NCBI GenBank assembly: GCA_030043175.1
Contig: JASHYD010000576.1
Location: 1-6,225 of the forward strand
Length of the DNA stretch: 6,225 nucleotides
Direction of reading: 5' to 3'
DNA from: Xanthobacteraceae bacterium
Lineage (GTDB): Bacteria > Pseudomonadota > Alphaproteobacteria > Rhizobiales > Xanthobacteraceae
Part shown: in pieces, positions 1 to 6,051 of the stretch
Layout of the letters: each line of letters opens with the position of its first letter
Numbering within the stretch: position 1 is the first letter of the stretch
Notes under the pieces: generated by a model
What the model saw: the letters and a program-made list of their open reading frames with translations, nothing else
The model's database searches: none
Told to the model about the DNA's origin: nothing
Position numbers and translations under genes: made by a program

Positions 1-436
1 GCAGCAATATGCGGCCTCTGATCGGAGGTTATTGTGGTGCGGGCCATCATGGACGCAGCACCCTTGCGCTAACCGGGAAAAGATCGCCATATTGCACCGA
101 GATAGATGATTGTCGGGCGGTCCGCATGGCGAAGGACGCTGGGAAAAGAGTATTCCCGCCTTCTCGACGTCGTCCGCGACATCGCTGAGTGAAGAGACCC
201 CGAGTTGGCGGCCCGGCCGCCCTCGCGGGCAACAATGACGCTGACGGGCGCGAACGTCCGGTCCGAACAAATGGGTCTTCATTTCACACCACCACCCCCA
301 CCTTACCTGCTGCAGCGGGTTTCAAAAGTGCCAGTAAAGGTTCGCGATTGATTGCGCGGTGTGGCAGAAAGATCAAAGTTGGAGGTCGGGGCGCGATCGA
401 GGCGTACACCAGTTCGAACGGGAGGAGATCAACGCC
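1..436. other. Left-edge stretch with no supported gene
   Basis: No frame here gives a recognisable protein. A short plus-strand frame from ATG 9 to TGA 186-188 (59 codons) is open, but its translation is basic and low in hydrophobic residues and matches nothing I know. Longer frames on both strands read as arginine- and proline-rich shadows. A C-rich run lies at about 285-303. The last part presumably carries the promoter of the downstream membrane-protein gene, but I could not pick out a convincing -35/-10 pair. It may hold eroded gene remnants. Confidence 0.4.
420..427 (+). promoter_or_regulatory. Shine-Dalgarno of the YciB/IspZ-like gene
   Basis: GGGAGGAG lies 9 bases before the ATG at 437. 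It decides the start in favour of 437 over the in-frame upstream ATG at 359, whose extra 26 residues are polar and are not part of the family's usual N-terminus. Confidence 0.75.
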
Positions 437-1009
437 ATGCGAACCGCGCTCGTGCAACTCCTTTCCGACTTTCTGTCGGCGATCGTATTCCTGATCATCT
501 ACGGCGGCACCAGCAATCTTTACCTGGCTACAGGCGCGGCAATCACCACGAGCCTTACTCAGTTCGCCGTCGCCAAGATCAGAAGCCGGCCGGTCGATGC
601 CATGCAGTGGCTCATTCTCGGGATGGTTGTCCTGCTCGGCTCGGCGACTCTCATCACCCAGGACAGCAGGTTCATCATGGTGAAGCCGTCGATCGTTCAT
701 TTTGCGATCGGCGCGGTCATGCTGCGACGCGGCTGGATGATGCGTTATCTGCCTCCGATCGCTCGCGATAACATTCCCGAATCCGTTCTCGTCGGCGCCG
801 GCTATGCCTGGGCGGTGCTTATGTGCGGCCTCGGCATACTAAACATCATCATCATCGTGACACTACCGTTCGCAGTGTGGGCGTGGTTCATTTCGGTCGG
901 GGCCATAGGCGCCAAGATCGTTGCCTTCCTCCTGCAATACGTCATTTTCCGTACCATCGTTCGCAGGAAGCTGCGCGGGGCCGCCGCCGGAGGTCCGGCC
1001 GTTCTGTAA
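437..1009 (+). CDS. YciB/IspZ-family inner-membrane protein (septation protein A-like)
   Basis: A 190-residue polytopic membrane protein. Family knowledge: YciB (IspZ, intracellular septation protein A) is an inner-membrane protein implicated in cell-envelope synthesis and septation; its biochemical activity is not settled. What is seen: an N-terminal LLSDFLSAIVFLIIY segment like the DFLP..VFF start of YciB; hydrophobic segments at roughly residues 8-45, 57-74, 85-97, 115-141 and 146-172; a TLITQDSRFIMVKPSI block (71-86) matching the conserved loop where YciB has a D/E-F-I-K-W-K type sequence; an AWAVLMCGLGILN block (124-136) matching the family's WAVFF..CG.AN; and a basic RRKLR tail on the presumed cytoplasmic side. 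The length is close to the usual 180-200. The start at 437 is fixed by a strong ribosome binding site and family alignment. No cotranscribed partner is visible. In alphaproteobacteria the core ispZ often sits by ftsY, so this isolated copy may be an extra paralogue (inference). Confidence 0.85.
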   Translation: MRTALVQLLSDFLSAIVFLIIYGGTSNLYLATGAAITTSLTQFAVAKIRSRPVDAMQWLILGMVVLLGSATLITQDSRFIMVKPSIVHFAIGAVMLRRGWMMRYLPPIARDNIPESVLVGAGYAWAVLMCGLGILNIIIIVTLPFAVWAWFISVGAIGAKIVAFLLQYVIFRTIVRRKLRGAAAGGPAVL

Positions 1010-1467
1010 GTGCGGCGCGAATACGGGCGCTGTGGCGTGTAAGGGCCTCTTCATAGCTAAAGGTTTAAGGCCGGCGGAAGCTGATCGCGATCGCCAAAGC
1101 TCGGATTAGGGCGGCGGGACGGGCGCGCTCGAAGGGTGACGCACCCTGTCCGGGCGGCCGAGGCTTGGTGGTCGGCGAAGCGCGGTGCACGAACTGCGAC
1201 GCACGACGATCATCGAACGAGCCGCGGACGCGATGCTGCTGCGCTGCCGGCCACCTCGACAATGGCGCGGGTGCATGATCATCCGCCGCCTCACATCACA
1301 ATGATGGTGGCGTATGGATGCGATTGGGCCAGCCGTTGCGGAGCGCGTGCAGGTGGAACCCACACGTCTTGGAGCCAAGCGAAATTCTGCTCGCTCAGCT
1401 CTTCGCCCAAGGCCTGGAGTTAACTGTTATTATTTGCAGTTGATTCTTCGAGACTCGCGGGCATCGC
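1010..1467. other. Gap between the YciB-like gene and the GST, no supported gene
   Basis: The stop codons of the flanking genes face each other across this 458-base gap, so it should contain both transcript ends. I see only a weak inverted repeat (GGCCT near 1044 and AGGCC near 1070, with a long loop and no T-run), which is not a convincing terminator. The palindrome GATCGCGATC lies near 1082-1091. On the minus strand, 1419-1291 is open with ordinary GC-rich codon use but has no ATG/GTG start after its bounding stop; it is discussed among the findings. The other frames are arginine-rich shadows. Confidence 0.45.
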
Positions 1468-2118
1468 TCAACCCTTCAACTTCAACCGGCCGGCCGCAGG
1501 ATGCTCGCTCTTCTGCGCGCTTGGACGCGACTCGATACGCTTGAACCATGCGCTGACATTTTTCAACGAAGGATCGATTTCCTGACCGACGCCAGAGCCA
1601 AAATCGAGCGCGCAATAAAGGATGATATCGGCGATCGTGAAACGGTTGCCAGCAATGTACTCCTTACCCTCAAGCAATCCATCAAGCCACTTGAGGTTGT
1701 CCTGCACAGTCGCCTTCAGGCCGGGCGCCGCTTCGGGAATCAGACGCATACGCCCGTTGAAAATCTCCTGACCCTCTGCGAAGCGGAAACCGTTGTAGAG
1801 GTTCTCGGTGATCCGCTGCTCGATGCGACGCTGCCACATCCGCGCCTCGGCGCGATCTTCTGCGTTGGTGCCAATTAGCGGCGGGTTCGGGCTCTTCTCT
1901 TCGAGATATTCCCAAATGGCGATCGTCTCGCCAATGCACTTGCCATTGTCGAGTTCTAGCGCGGGAAGCTGTCCGCCCGGATTGCGGTCTGTAAACGGTG
2001 GACGACGATTCTCGCCCCTTCTCAAATCGATGTCCTTTCGCGGAATGTCAATTCCTTTCTCGACCAGAAACATGCGCATTGCGCGCGGATTGGGTCCAAA
2101 TGAATCGTATAGCTGCAT
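1468..2118 (-). CDS. Glutathione S-transferase family protein
   Basis: A 216-residue cytosolic protein of the usual GST length. Role by family: conjugation or reduction using glutathione, often in detoxification of electrophiles or peroxides; the substrate cannot be read from sequence. What is seen: an N-terminal thioredoxin-like domain (about 1-77) beginning MQLYDSFGPNPRAMR, with NPGGQLPAL carrying the glutathione-binding cis-proline (P52) and GET (63-65) giving the E-T pair that binds the gamma-glutamyl part. An all-helical C-terminal domain follows (about 88-200) with the folding N-cap motif FTIAD (160-164). Ser6 or Asn10 is the likelier catalytic-position residue; Tyr4 is close to the N-terminus. 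The open frame continues upstream as far as 2460, but those 114 residues look like nothing in the family, and the ATG at 2118 follows AAGAGGA at a 5-base spacing. It is read alone, convergent with the YciB-like gene. The exact GST class is not assigned. Confidence 0.92.
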   Translation of the reverse strand: MQLYDSFGPNPRAMRMFLVEKGIDIPRKDIDLRRGENRRPPFTDRNPGGQLPALELDNGKCIGETIAIWEYLEEKSPNPPLIGTNAEDRAEARMWQRRIEQRITENLYNGFRFAEGQEIFNGRMRLIPEAAPGLKATVQDNLKWLDGLLEGKEYIAGNRFTIADIILYCALDFGSGVGQEIDPSLKNVSAWFKRIESRPSAQKSEHPAAGRLKLKG

Positions 2119-2511
2119 GATGATCCTCTTATGTCCGCACGAAGCGGCGCCAGAAACATACAATAGTTTCGCCACGTCGGTCGGCATGGATGCTTGGCTG
2201 CTCGGGCCTGTACCGACCCCGGCCGTAGCAAGCACATGAGACGTCCCGCTCCAATCGTTCAGGTGTCGAAAAGCAATCGATGTCATGGTAAAGCTCGGTA
2301 ATTCCCACCGCAGTGGTAGCGAAAACCCCCGCCGACTCTCCATTGTATATGCGACAAACTTGTAATGGGCAGCGCAGGGCGTACCGTCCAGATGCTTTTG
2401 GGCGAGCTCGAGTGTAACTCCTTGTTTGGCACGGTGCCAGCGCTTCACTTGCGCTCCCACACGGAACAGCCATGCGCCGTCGCAATCAGTCTACAAAGAA
2501 CACCATTACGC
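2119..2511. other. Region upstream of the GST, no supported gene
   Basis: The minus-strand frame of the GST stays open through most of this stretch (to 2460), and a second minus-strand frame (2485-2129) is open too. Neither translation resembles a known family, and no ribosome binding site supports a start in them. The stretch should hold the GST promoter, but no clear -35/-10 pair stands out. A TGGCACC/GGTGCCA inverted repeat lies at about 2427-2439 without the spacing needed for a sigma-54 promoter. Confidence 0.4.
2124..2130 (-). promoter_or_regulatory. Shine-Dalgarno of the GST gene
   Basis: Read on the minus strand, AAGAGGA ends 5 bases before the ATG. Together with the start of the thioredoxin-like fold, it fixes the GST start and rules out the long upstream extension. 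Confidence 0.65.
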
Positions 2512-2787
2512 ATGAGTATTACCTTCAAACTGAGCCATCTACAGTGCTTCCCAGGCTCGTATTGGGGTCGACAGGAGGAAAGCGGGGTCGCAGGATACGG
2601 CACAGTAGTTGACGGCACAGCCTTGAGCCTCCCCCAGGACAGCTCCAATCGAGGTCAGTCGCCGGAACCGGGATGGATGCGCAATCATTCATGGGCGCGA
2701 TACGACGCGCTCGATCCCGTCAGGTCAGGCGAGCACAGGTTGCATATCGAATGGCTTGCGTATGTGAGCGACCCCCAGGAACAATGA
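2512..2787 (+). CDS. Possible small hypothetical protein (weak candidate)
   Basis: I do not recognise this frame. From ATG 2512 it gives 91 residues. The second half reads like a real soluble protein: GWMRNHSWARYDALDPVRSG followed by EHRLHIEWLAYVSDP, rich in Trp, Tyr, His and acidic residues rather than the Arg/Pro/Ser bias of the shadow frames in this window. Codon third positions lean to G and C, as in the neighbours. Against it: only a weak AAAGAA-type signal precedes the ATG, the first 45 residues are nondescript, and the frame is open upstream to 2365 with no better start. It could be a genuine orphan gene, the 3' remnant of a longer gene, or chance. No transmembrane or signal segment is seen. 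Confidence 0.3.
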   Translation: MSITFKLSHLQCFPGSYWGRQEESGVAGYGTVVDGTALSLPQDSSNRGQSPEPGWMRNHSWARYDALDPVRSGEHRLHIEWLAYVSDPQEQ

Positions 2788-2974
2788 ATGAAAACCGACG
2801 CGCTGGGTCGCCGTTCGTCCGGCCCTTGTCCGCGATCATCAAGTAGACGGCGCGCTCGCAAATCTGTGACAGACGGCCAAGGATCACTCGCGAACGTGTG
2901 AACGAAGAAGGGGAACAAAGACTTACCCATCGGACTTTTCCGTGCTGCTGGTGGCCGGCGTAACGGTCTTTCTT

Positions 2975-2981
2975 GGGGAGG
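2975..2981 (+). promoter_or_regulatory. Shine-Dalgarno of the first small paralogue
   Basis: GGGGAGG sits 4 bases before ATG 2986. The spacing is slightly short but the match is strong, and it supports this short frame being translated. Confidence 0.5.
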
Positions 2982-2985
2982 CATC

Positions 2986-3186
2986 ATGCGGACTCGATTC
3001 CATCGAGCAGAGCGTTGCCGCGGTCGGGCGCAAGAGCGTCGCTCCATCGCTGCGCTTTGCGCGCCCTCAACCGAGATGCGAATCCGCTATTCGCGGATGG
3101 CAGATCATTTCAGCACCCTGGCTGAGGCCGAGGAGTGTGCGCACACGCGCTTGCGGGCGTTAGTCACTGCGACAGTTCCGACCTAG
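2986..3186 (+). CDS. Small helical hypothetical protein, tandem paralogue 1
   Basis: A 66-residue basic protein of unknown function. Its middle, MRIRYSRMADHFSTLAEAEE (31-50), aligns with residues 30-49 of the small protein encoded at 3352-3561: about 9 of 20 positions are identical and several others conservative (K/R, D/E, F/Y). The preceding part also shares an E-x-C...A-x-E-x-R-x-x-A pattern, with one residue of gap. Such short proteins with an ECRRLA-like stretch and a later MAE..Y..L segment are common in Bradyrhizobium and relatives and are predicted to be all-helical; no function is established that I know of. A GGGGAGG element precedes the start. The first 30 residues are arginine-rich and less like the family, so this copy may be degenerating. 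No membrane segment or signal peptide is visible. Confidence 0.5.
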   Translation: MRTRFHRAERCRGRAQERRSIAALCAPSTEMRIRYSRMADHFSTLAEAEECAHTRLRALVTATVPT

Positions 3187-3340
3187 CGGATGGTGCATTG
3201 CGCACACCGCGATCGTTGGGCCCGAGGGCCGCAAGGCACCGCCTCCCCTGCCCCCCAGGGGTCAGCTGTCTCTCTATCTTCAACGTTACGAGAGTATCCT
3301 CGGCCGCCTAAGCAGGCGTCTTTCCCACCTGATGGCCAAC

Positions 3341-3345
3341 GGAGG
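3341..3345 (+). promoter_or_regulatory. Shine-Dalgarno selecting a GTG start
   Basis: GGAGG lies 6 bases before GTG 3352. An in-frame ATG lies far upstream at 3190, but the residues between the two are proline/serine-rich and unlike the family, so the GTG is preferred. TTG at 3355 is the nearest alternative. Confidence 0.65.
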
Positions 3346-3351
3346 TGTTTC

Positions 3352-3561
3352 GTGTTGAATACATGGAGTCGAACAGAACACTGCGCCGACCTGGCGGAAG
3401 AGTGTCGCCGCCTCGCCAAGGCTACCCTCTCAAGTCAAATGAAAAGACGTTATTTGCTCATGGCGGAGAATTATAGCTTGCTGACTGAGGAGCAGGAGCA
3501 CGCGTACCGTGCGCCGCATCGGTTGCAGGCAATTCCAGGGGCACCCGAGCGTCTACCATGA
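3352..3561 (+). CDS. Small ECRRLA/MAE-type helical hypothetical protein, tandem paralogue 2
   Basis: A 69-residue soluble protein starting at GTG. Seen: HCADLAEECRRLAKAT (10-25), a probable amphipathic helix, then MKRRYLLMAENYSLLTEEQE (30-49), a second helix, then a loose proline-containing tail. The AEECRRLA...MAE.Y layout is typical of a widespread group of short Rhizobiales proteins of unknown role; I know no biochemical function. It is related to the 66-residue protein encoded just upstream (2986-3186), so the pair probably arose by duplication. Its TGA stop overlaps an ATG (ATGA, 3558-3561) that opens an in-frame extension of the deaminase remnant. That overlap could couple translation but may be chance, because the deaminase family start lies at 3711. 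Confidence 0.72.
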   Translation: MLNTWSRTEHCADLAEECRRLAKATLSSQMKRRYLLMAENYSLLTEEQEHAYRAPHRLQAIPGAPERLP

Positions 3562-3710
3562 CAAGCTGGTTCCGCGCACCGTGGCGGCTCGGATCCCAAA
3601 CGCATTTGCTGTGGGTGAGGCCACTGGCGTCAATTGGGAGCTTTCTACCCGGCCCAGGCTATAGATTTTTTGGCTTTACTCGACTACTAACGATCAGAGG
3701 TGCAGCCGCC

Positions 3711-3989
3711 ATGGATCGATCGGTCGTTAGCGAGATCGACCAGAAAATGATGAAACGTTGTGTCGAACTTTCCAAGACTGTTCGTAGGCATGGCGAATTT
3801 CCGTTTACCTCGCTAGCCTGCAATGGAGAGGTCGTCGTATCCGAAGCGATCAATCACGTCGATCGGGATGCTGGCGCAACTCGCCACGCCGAGCTAATGG
3901 CGGTGTCAGAAGCCCAGAGAGTGCTGGGCCGCAACGAGGCGCCGACGCCCTGCACCCTGTCCGCCCATCTAGCAACCAAACCGAGATAG
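3711..3989 (+). pseudogene. Truncated nucleoside deaminase (cytidine/deoxycytidylate deaminase superfamily)
   Basis: Encodes 92 residues where intact relatives have about 150. Family role: zinc-dependent hydrolytic deamination of a nucleobase or nucleoside (guanine, cytosine, or tRNA adenosine in related branches). What is seen: residues 7-30 form the usual first helix ending in HGEFPF; 39-49 is the strand and turn before the active site (GEVVVSEAINH); RHAELMAVSEAQRVLGR (58-74) holds the zinc ligand His59 and the proton-shuttling Glu61; and CTL (81-83) matches the conserved CTLY strand. The sequence then diverges to AHLATKPR and stops. The PCxxC motif that supplies two zinc-binding cysteines about ten residues further on is missing, and neither other plus-strand frame restores it before the convergent neighbour begins. 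Without it the enzyme should be inactive. An AGAGG lies 10 bases before ATG 3711. An alternative start at 3558 adds 51 residues that do not fit the family. A remnant broken by deletion or recombination near 3965 is the simplest reading. Confidence 0.75.
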
Positions 3990-4140
3990 ATGTGGTTGAA
4001 AACGTTACCGATCGGCCTGTTCGGTCGCTCGTATTGCGCGCGCTCGTTAGTTACTCCTTGCTGGAAGGCAGCAATGTCCGATCTAAGAGCCCGCGAATCA
4101 GAGCTCAATTTTGAGGACGCCGATCCACACTCCTTGAGAT
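3990..4140. other. Convergent intergenic stretch after the broken deaminase
   Basis: These 151 bases separate the deaminase remnant from the 3' end of the sulfotransferase gene. No hairpin with a following T-run is evident for either direction. A plus-strand frame beginning ATG 4076, preceded by GGAAGG, reads MSDLRARESELNFEDADPHS, but it continues deep into the antisense of the sulfotransferase as an arginine-rich shadow, so I do not call it. The sequence may be the foreign side of the junction that truncated the deaminase. Confidence 0.4.
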
Positions 4141-6048
4141 TTAAGGTTCCATGCCGACCGCAGGAATGGTTGCAGCACTGGAAGGCTCGAGCTCGTTCAA
4201 CAGCGGCCCGAGGAAATTCGCATATCGGCGCCAGCGCCCTACGGAGCTTTGGTAGATCGGTTGGCGAACCTGGGCGGCGCTCGCCGTACGCACCGTCCGC
4301 TCGGTGCGGTGAAAGTCGAGGCAACGGGCGTCCCAGGCCAGTCCGCAATGAGCCAAGATGCATTGCGCTACGCCCTCTACATCATCGACGAGGTCCTCGT
4401 AACGCACCTCGAAGATGCGTCCAGCCGGTAGCACGCGGTGCCAATGGGCCATCAGAGCCCGATAGTGCCGGTAATAGCGACCAAGCTCGGCAAGATCGGA
4501 TGTGTGTGGTTGCCCGTGGGTAAAATGCACGGAGAAGCAAGACACGCACGTATCAATCGGATCGCGGACCGCGTGGATGATGGCTGCGTGAGGCAGCGCC
4601 AGATGGATGAGGCCGGTAAAAAGAAAATTTCCCGGCATCTTGTCGACAATTCGCGATGCCTTGGGCGCGTTCCGCATCAGGCCGTCGAGGTAATGGGTTG
4701 CCAGAGCGCGAAAATGCTCGCCAGACATGGCCAACAACATGTCCGGAAAGCGCCGAGCATCGGGCAACGCGATGCCGACAGCGCGCACAGCTTGCTCGAA
4801 CAGGCGGAGCTCGCCGGCACCGTAAACATCGGGATGACTCGCCAGGATCTGCTCGATTAGCGTCGTCCCCGAACGTGGCATCCCGACGATGAATACGGGA
4901 ACTGGAGATGGCGCGCCCGACCCGTTGCGAGCCACTATGAAGTCGCGAGTAAACAACCCGCTCGTGCGCTCCATACGCGCGAGCGTAGCGGGTTCGTCGT
5001 AGGCAATTTGTCGGCGTTTGAACGCATTGGCGGCGAGCAATTGGCGGAACGCGTCCTCAAACCTAGCGGTATGCTCATAGGCTTTGGCGAGCGCAAAATG
5101 CAGGTGGATACGGTCTGAGGTGCGCAGAGCGGCAGCTTGCTCCGCCAACCTTTCCAGCGCCGTGATATGGGGGTCGCCGGTTACGAATGATTTGATCTCA
5201 CCGAGATTGTGGTAGTAGGACGTGCTCGCAGGCGAAAGTCGAACCGCTTGTTCTATCGCCTCTCTCGCTTCGACCAACCGCCCGCGTTCCTTCAAGATCA
5301 GCCCGAGATTGTTATAGGCCTCGGCGAAGCCGGGATTGAGCGCGACGGCACGACGGAACTTTGCCTCTGCGGCGTCGAAACGGTTCAGCTCGGCAAGAGC
5401 GCTGCCCCAGTTGCAGAGCGTCTCCGCACTGCCGGGCTTGAGCATCAGCGCTCGATCGTAAGCGACGAGAGCTTCGTCGCAACGGCTCAGGCGACGCAAC
5501 GCGTTGCCGCGGCCCAAATGGGATTCCGCGATCCGTGGCTGCACGGCAACCGCCCGATCGTAGCTCGCGAGCGCGTCCTGCCAACGCTCCAGATCGTAGA
5601 GAACATTGCCGCGATTGTTCCAAGCGTCCGCGTAATCCGGCGCGAGAGCGAGCGCCGCGTCACAGTGCGCCAGCGCTTCCGCGCCCTGTCCCCGCTGGCG
5701 AAGCAAAACGCTCATGTTACTATGCGCCAGCGCGGATTGCGGATTGAGCGCGAGCGCCTTCTGGTACGTCGCAAGCGCACCAGCAGCATCGCCGAGCGCA
5801 CTTTGCATGCACCCGCGATTGATTAGCGCGTCAACTGTGTTCGGCCTGACACGTAGCGCTTCATCGATGCGGCGTAGGCCGGCGGCAAAATTGCCGCGCC
5901 GGGCCTCAATCATCGCGAGCATATGCAACGCATCGAATTGCGTCTTGTCGACCCGCAGCACTTGTGTGCACAGGAACTCGGCCTCGGCAATATGGCCCGC
6001 TTGATGGGCGGCAAAAGCGCGCGCAAGGACCTGATTCGTCGAGCGCAT
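4141..6048 (-). CDS. TPR-containing PAPS-dependent sulfotransferase
   Basis: A 635-residue protein with two parts. Residues about 5-276 form about eight tetratricopeptide repeats of 34 residues; the clearest are 141-174 (DAWNNRGNVLYDLERWQDAL), 175-208, 209-242 and 243-276 (EAYNNLGLILKERGRLVEA). This is a scaffold for protein or peptide binding. After a helical linker, residues 384-620 form a sulfotransferase domain. PVFIVGMPRSGTTLIEQIL (384-402) holds the 5'-phosphosulfate-binding loop. HPDVYGAGEL (405-414) places Glu413 where tyrosylprotein sulfotransferases have their catalytic Glu. HAVRDPIDTCVSCF (492-505) is the 3'-phosphate-binding motif with Arg495 and Ser503. The C-terminal VRQPIYQSSVGRWRRY segment (594-609) is typical of this family. 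The expected reaction is transfer of sulfate from PAPS to an unknown acceptor. There is no signal peptide or membrane segment, so it should be cytosolic. It starts 3 bases after the stop of the upstream gene, with no good Shine-Dalgarno, suggesting translational coupling. It is not NodH-like in architecture. Confidence 0.93.
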   Translation of the reverse strand: MRSTNQVLARAFAAHQAGHIAEAEFLCTQVLRVDKTQFDALHMLAMIEARRGNFAAGLRRIDEALRVRPNTVDALINRGCMQSALGDAAGALATYQKALALNPQSALAHSNMSVLLRQRGQGAEALAHCDAALALAPDYADAWNNRGNVLYDLERWQDALASYDRAVAVQPRIAESHLGRGNALRRLSRCDEALVAYDRALMLKPGSAETLCNWGSALAELNRFDAAEAKFRRAVALNPGFAEAYNNLGLILKERGRLVEAREAIEQAVRLSPASTSYYHNLGEIKSFVTGDPHITALERLAEQAAALRTSDRIHLHFALAKAYEHTARFEDAFRQLLAANAFKRRQIAYDEPATLARMERTSGLFTRDFIVARNGSGAPSPVPVFIVGMPRSGTTLIEQILASHPDVYGAGELRLFEQAVRAVGIALPDARRFPDMLLAMSGEHFRALATHYLDGLMRNAPKASRIVDKMPGNFLFTGLIHLALPHAAIIHAVRDPIDTCVSCFSVHFTHGQPHTSDLAELGRYYRHYRALMAHWHRVLPAGRIFEVRYEDLVDDVEGVAQCILAHCGLAWDARCLDFHRTERTVRTASAAQVRQPIYQSSVGRWRRYANFLGPLLNELEPSSAATIPAVGMEP

Positions 6049-6051
6049 CGC

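Noticed and set aside
1040..1076. Possible terminator after the YciB-like gene
   Set aside because: Only five base pairs of stem, a loop of about 20 bases and no T-run.
2248..2290. Nod-box-like stretch (CTCCAATCG...GTCGAAAAGCAATCGATG)
   Set aside because: It resembles the ATC-N-AAACAATCRAT half of a nod box, but the spacing to the ATCCA half is about four bases too short, there is an extra base within the core, and no nod gene follows.
2425..2445. TGGCAC motifs suggesting a sigma-54 promoter
   Set aside because: Neither strand has GC at the required -12 spacing after the GG, and no NifA-type TGT-N10-ACA site was noticed nearby.
2119..2460. N-terminal extension of the GST by 114 residues
   Set aside because: The extension matches no GST feature, while ATG 2118 has a good ribosome binding site and begins exactly at the thioredoxin-like fold.
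3854..4363. 169-residue minus-strand frame across the deaminase end and the sulfotransferase 3' end
   Set aside because: It overlaps two better-supported genes, and its composition is Arg/Ser/Pro-rich like other shadow frames.
3990..4523. 177-residue plus-strand frame antisense to the sulfotransferase tail
   Set aside because: Most of it is antisense to the conserved sulfotransferase C-terminus and reads as a low-complexity arginine-rich shadow, despite a fair GGAAGG before the internal ATG 4076.
5209..5826. 205-residue plus-strand frame antisense to the TPR array
   Set aside because: It is a long open frame opposite repetitive GC-rich TPR codons, a common artefact, and has no recognisable domain.
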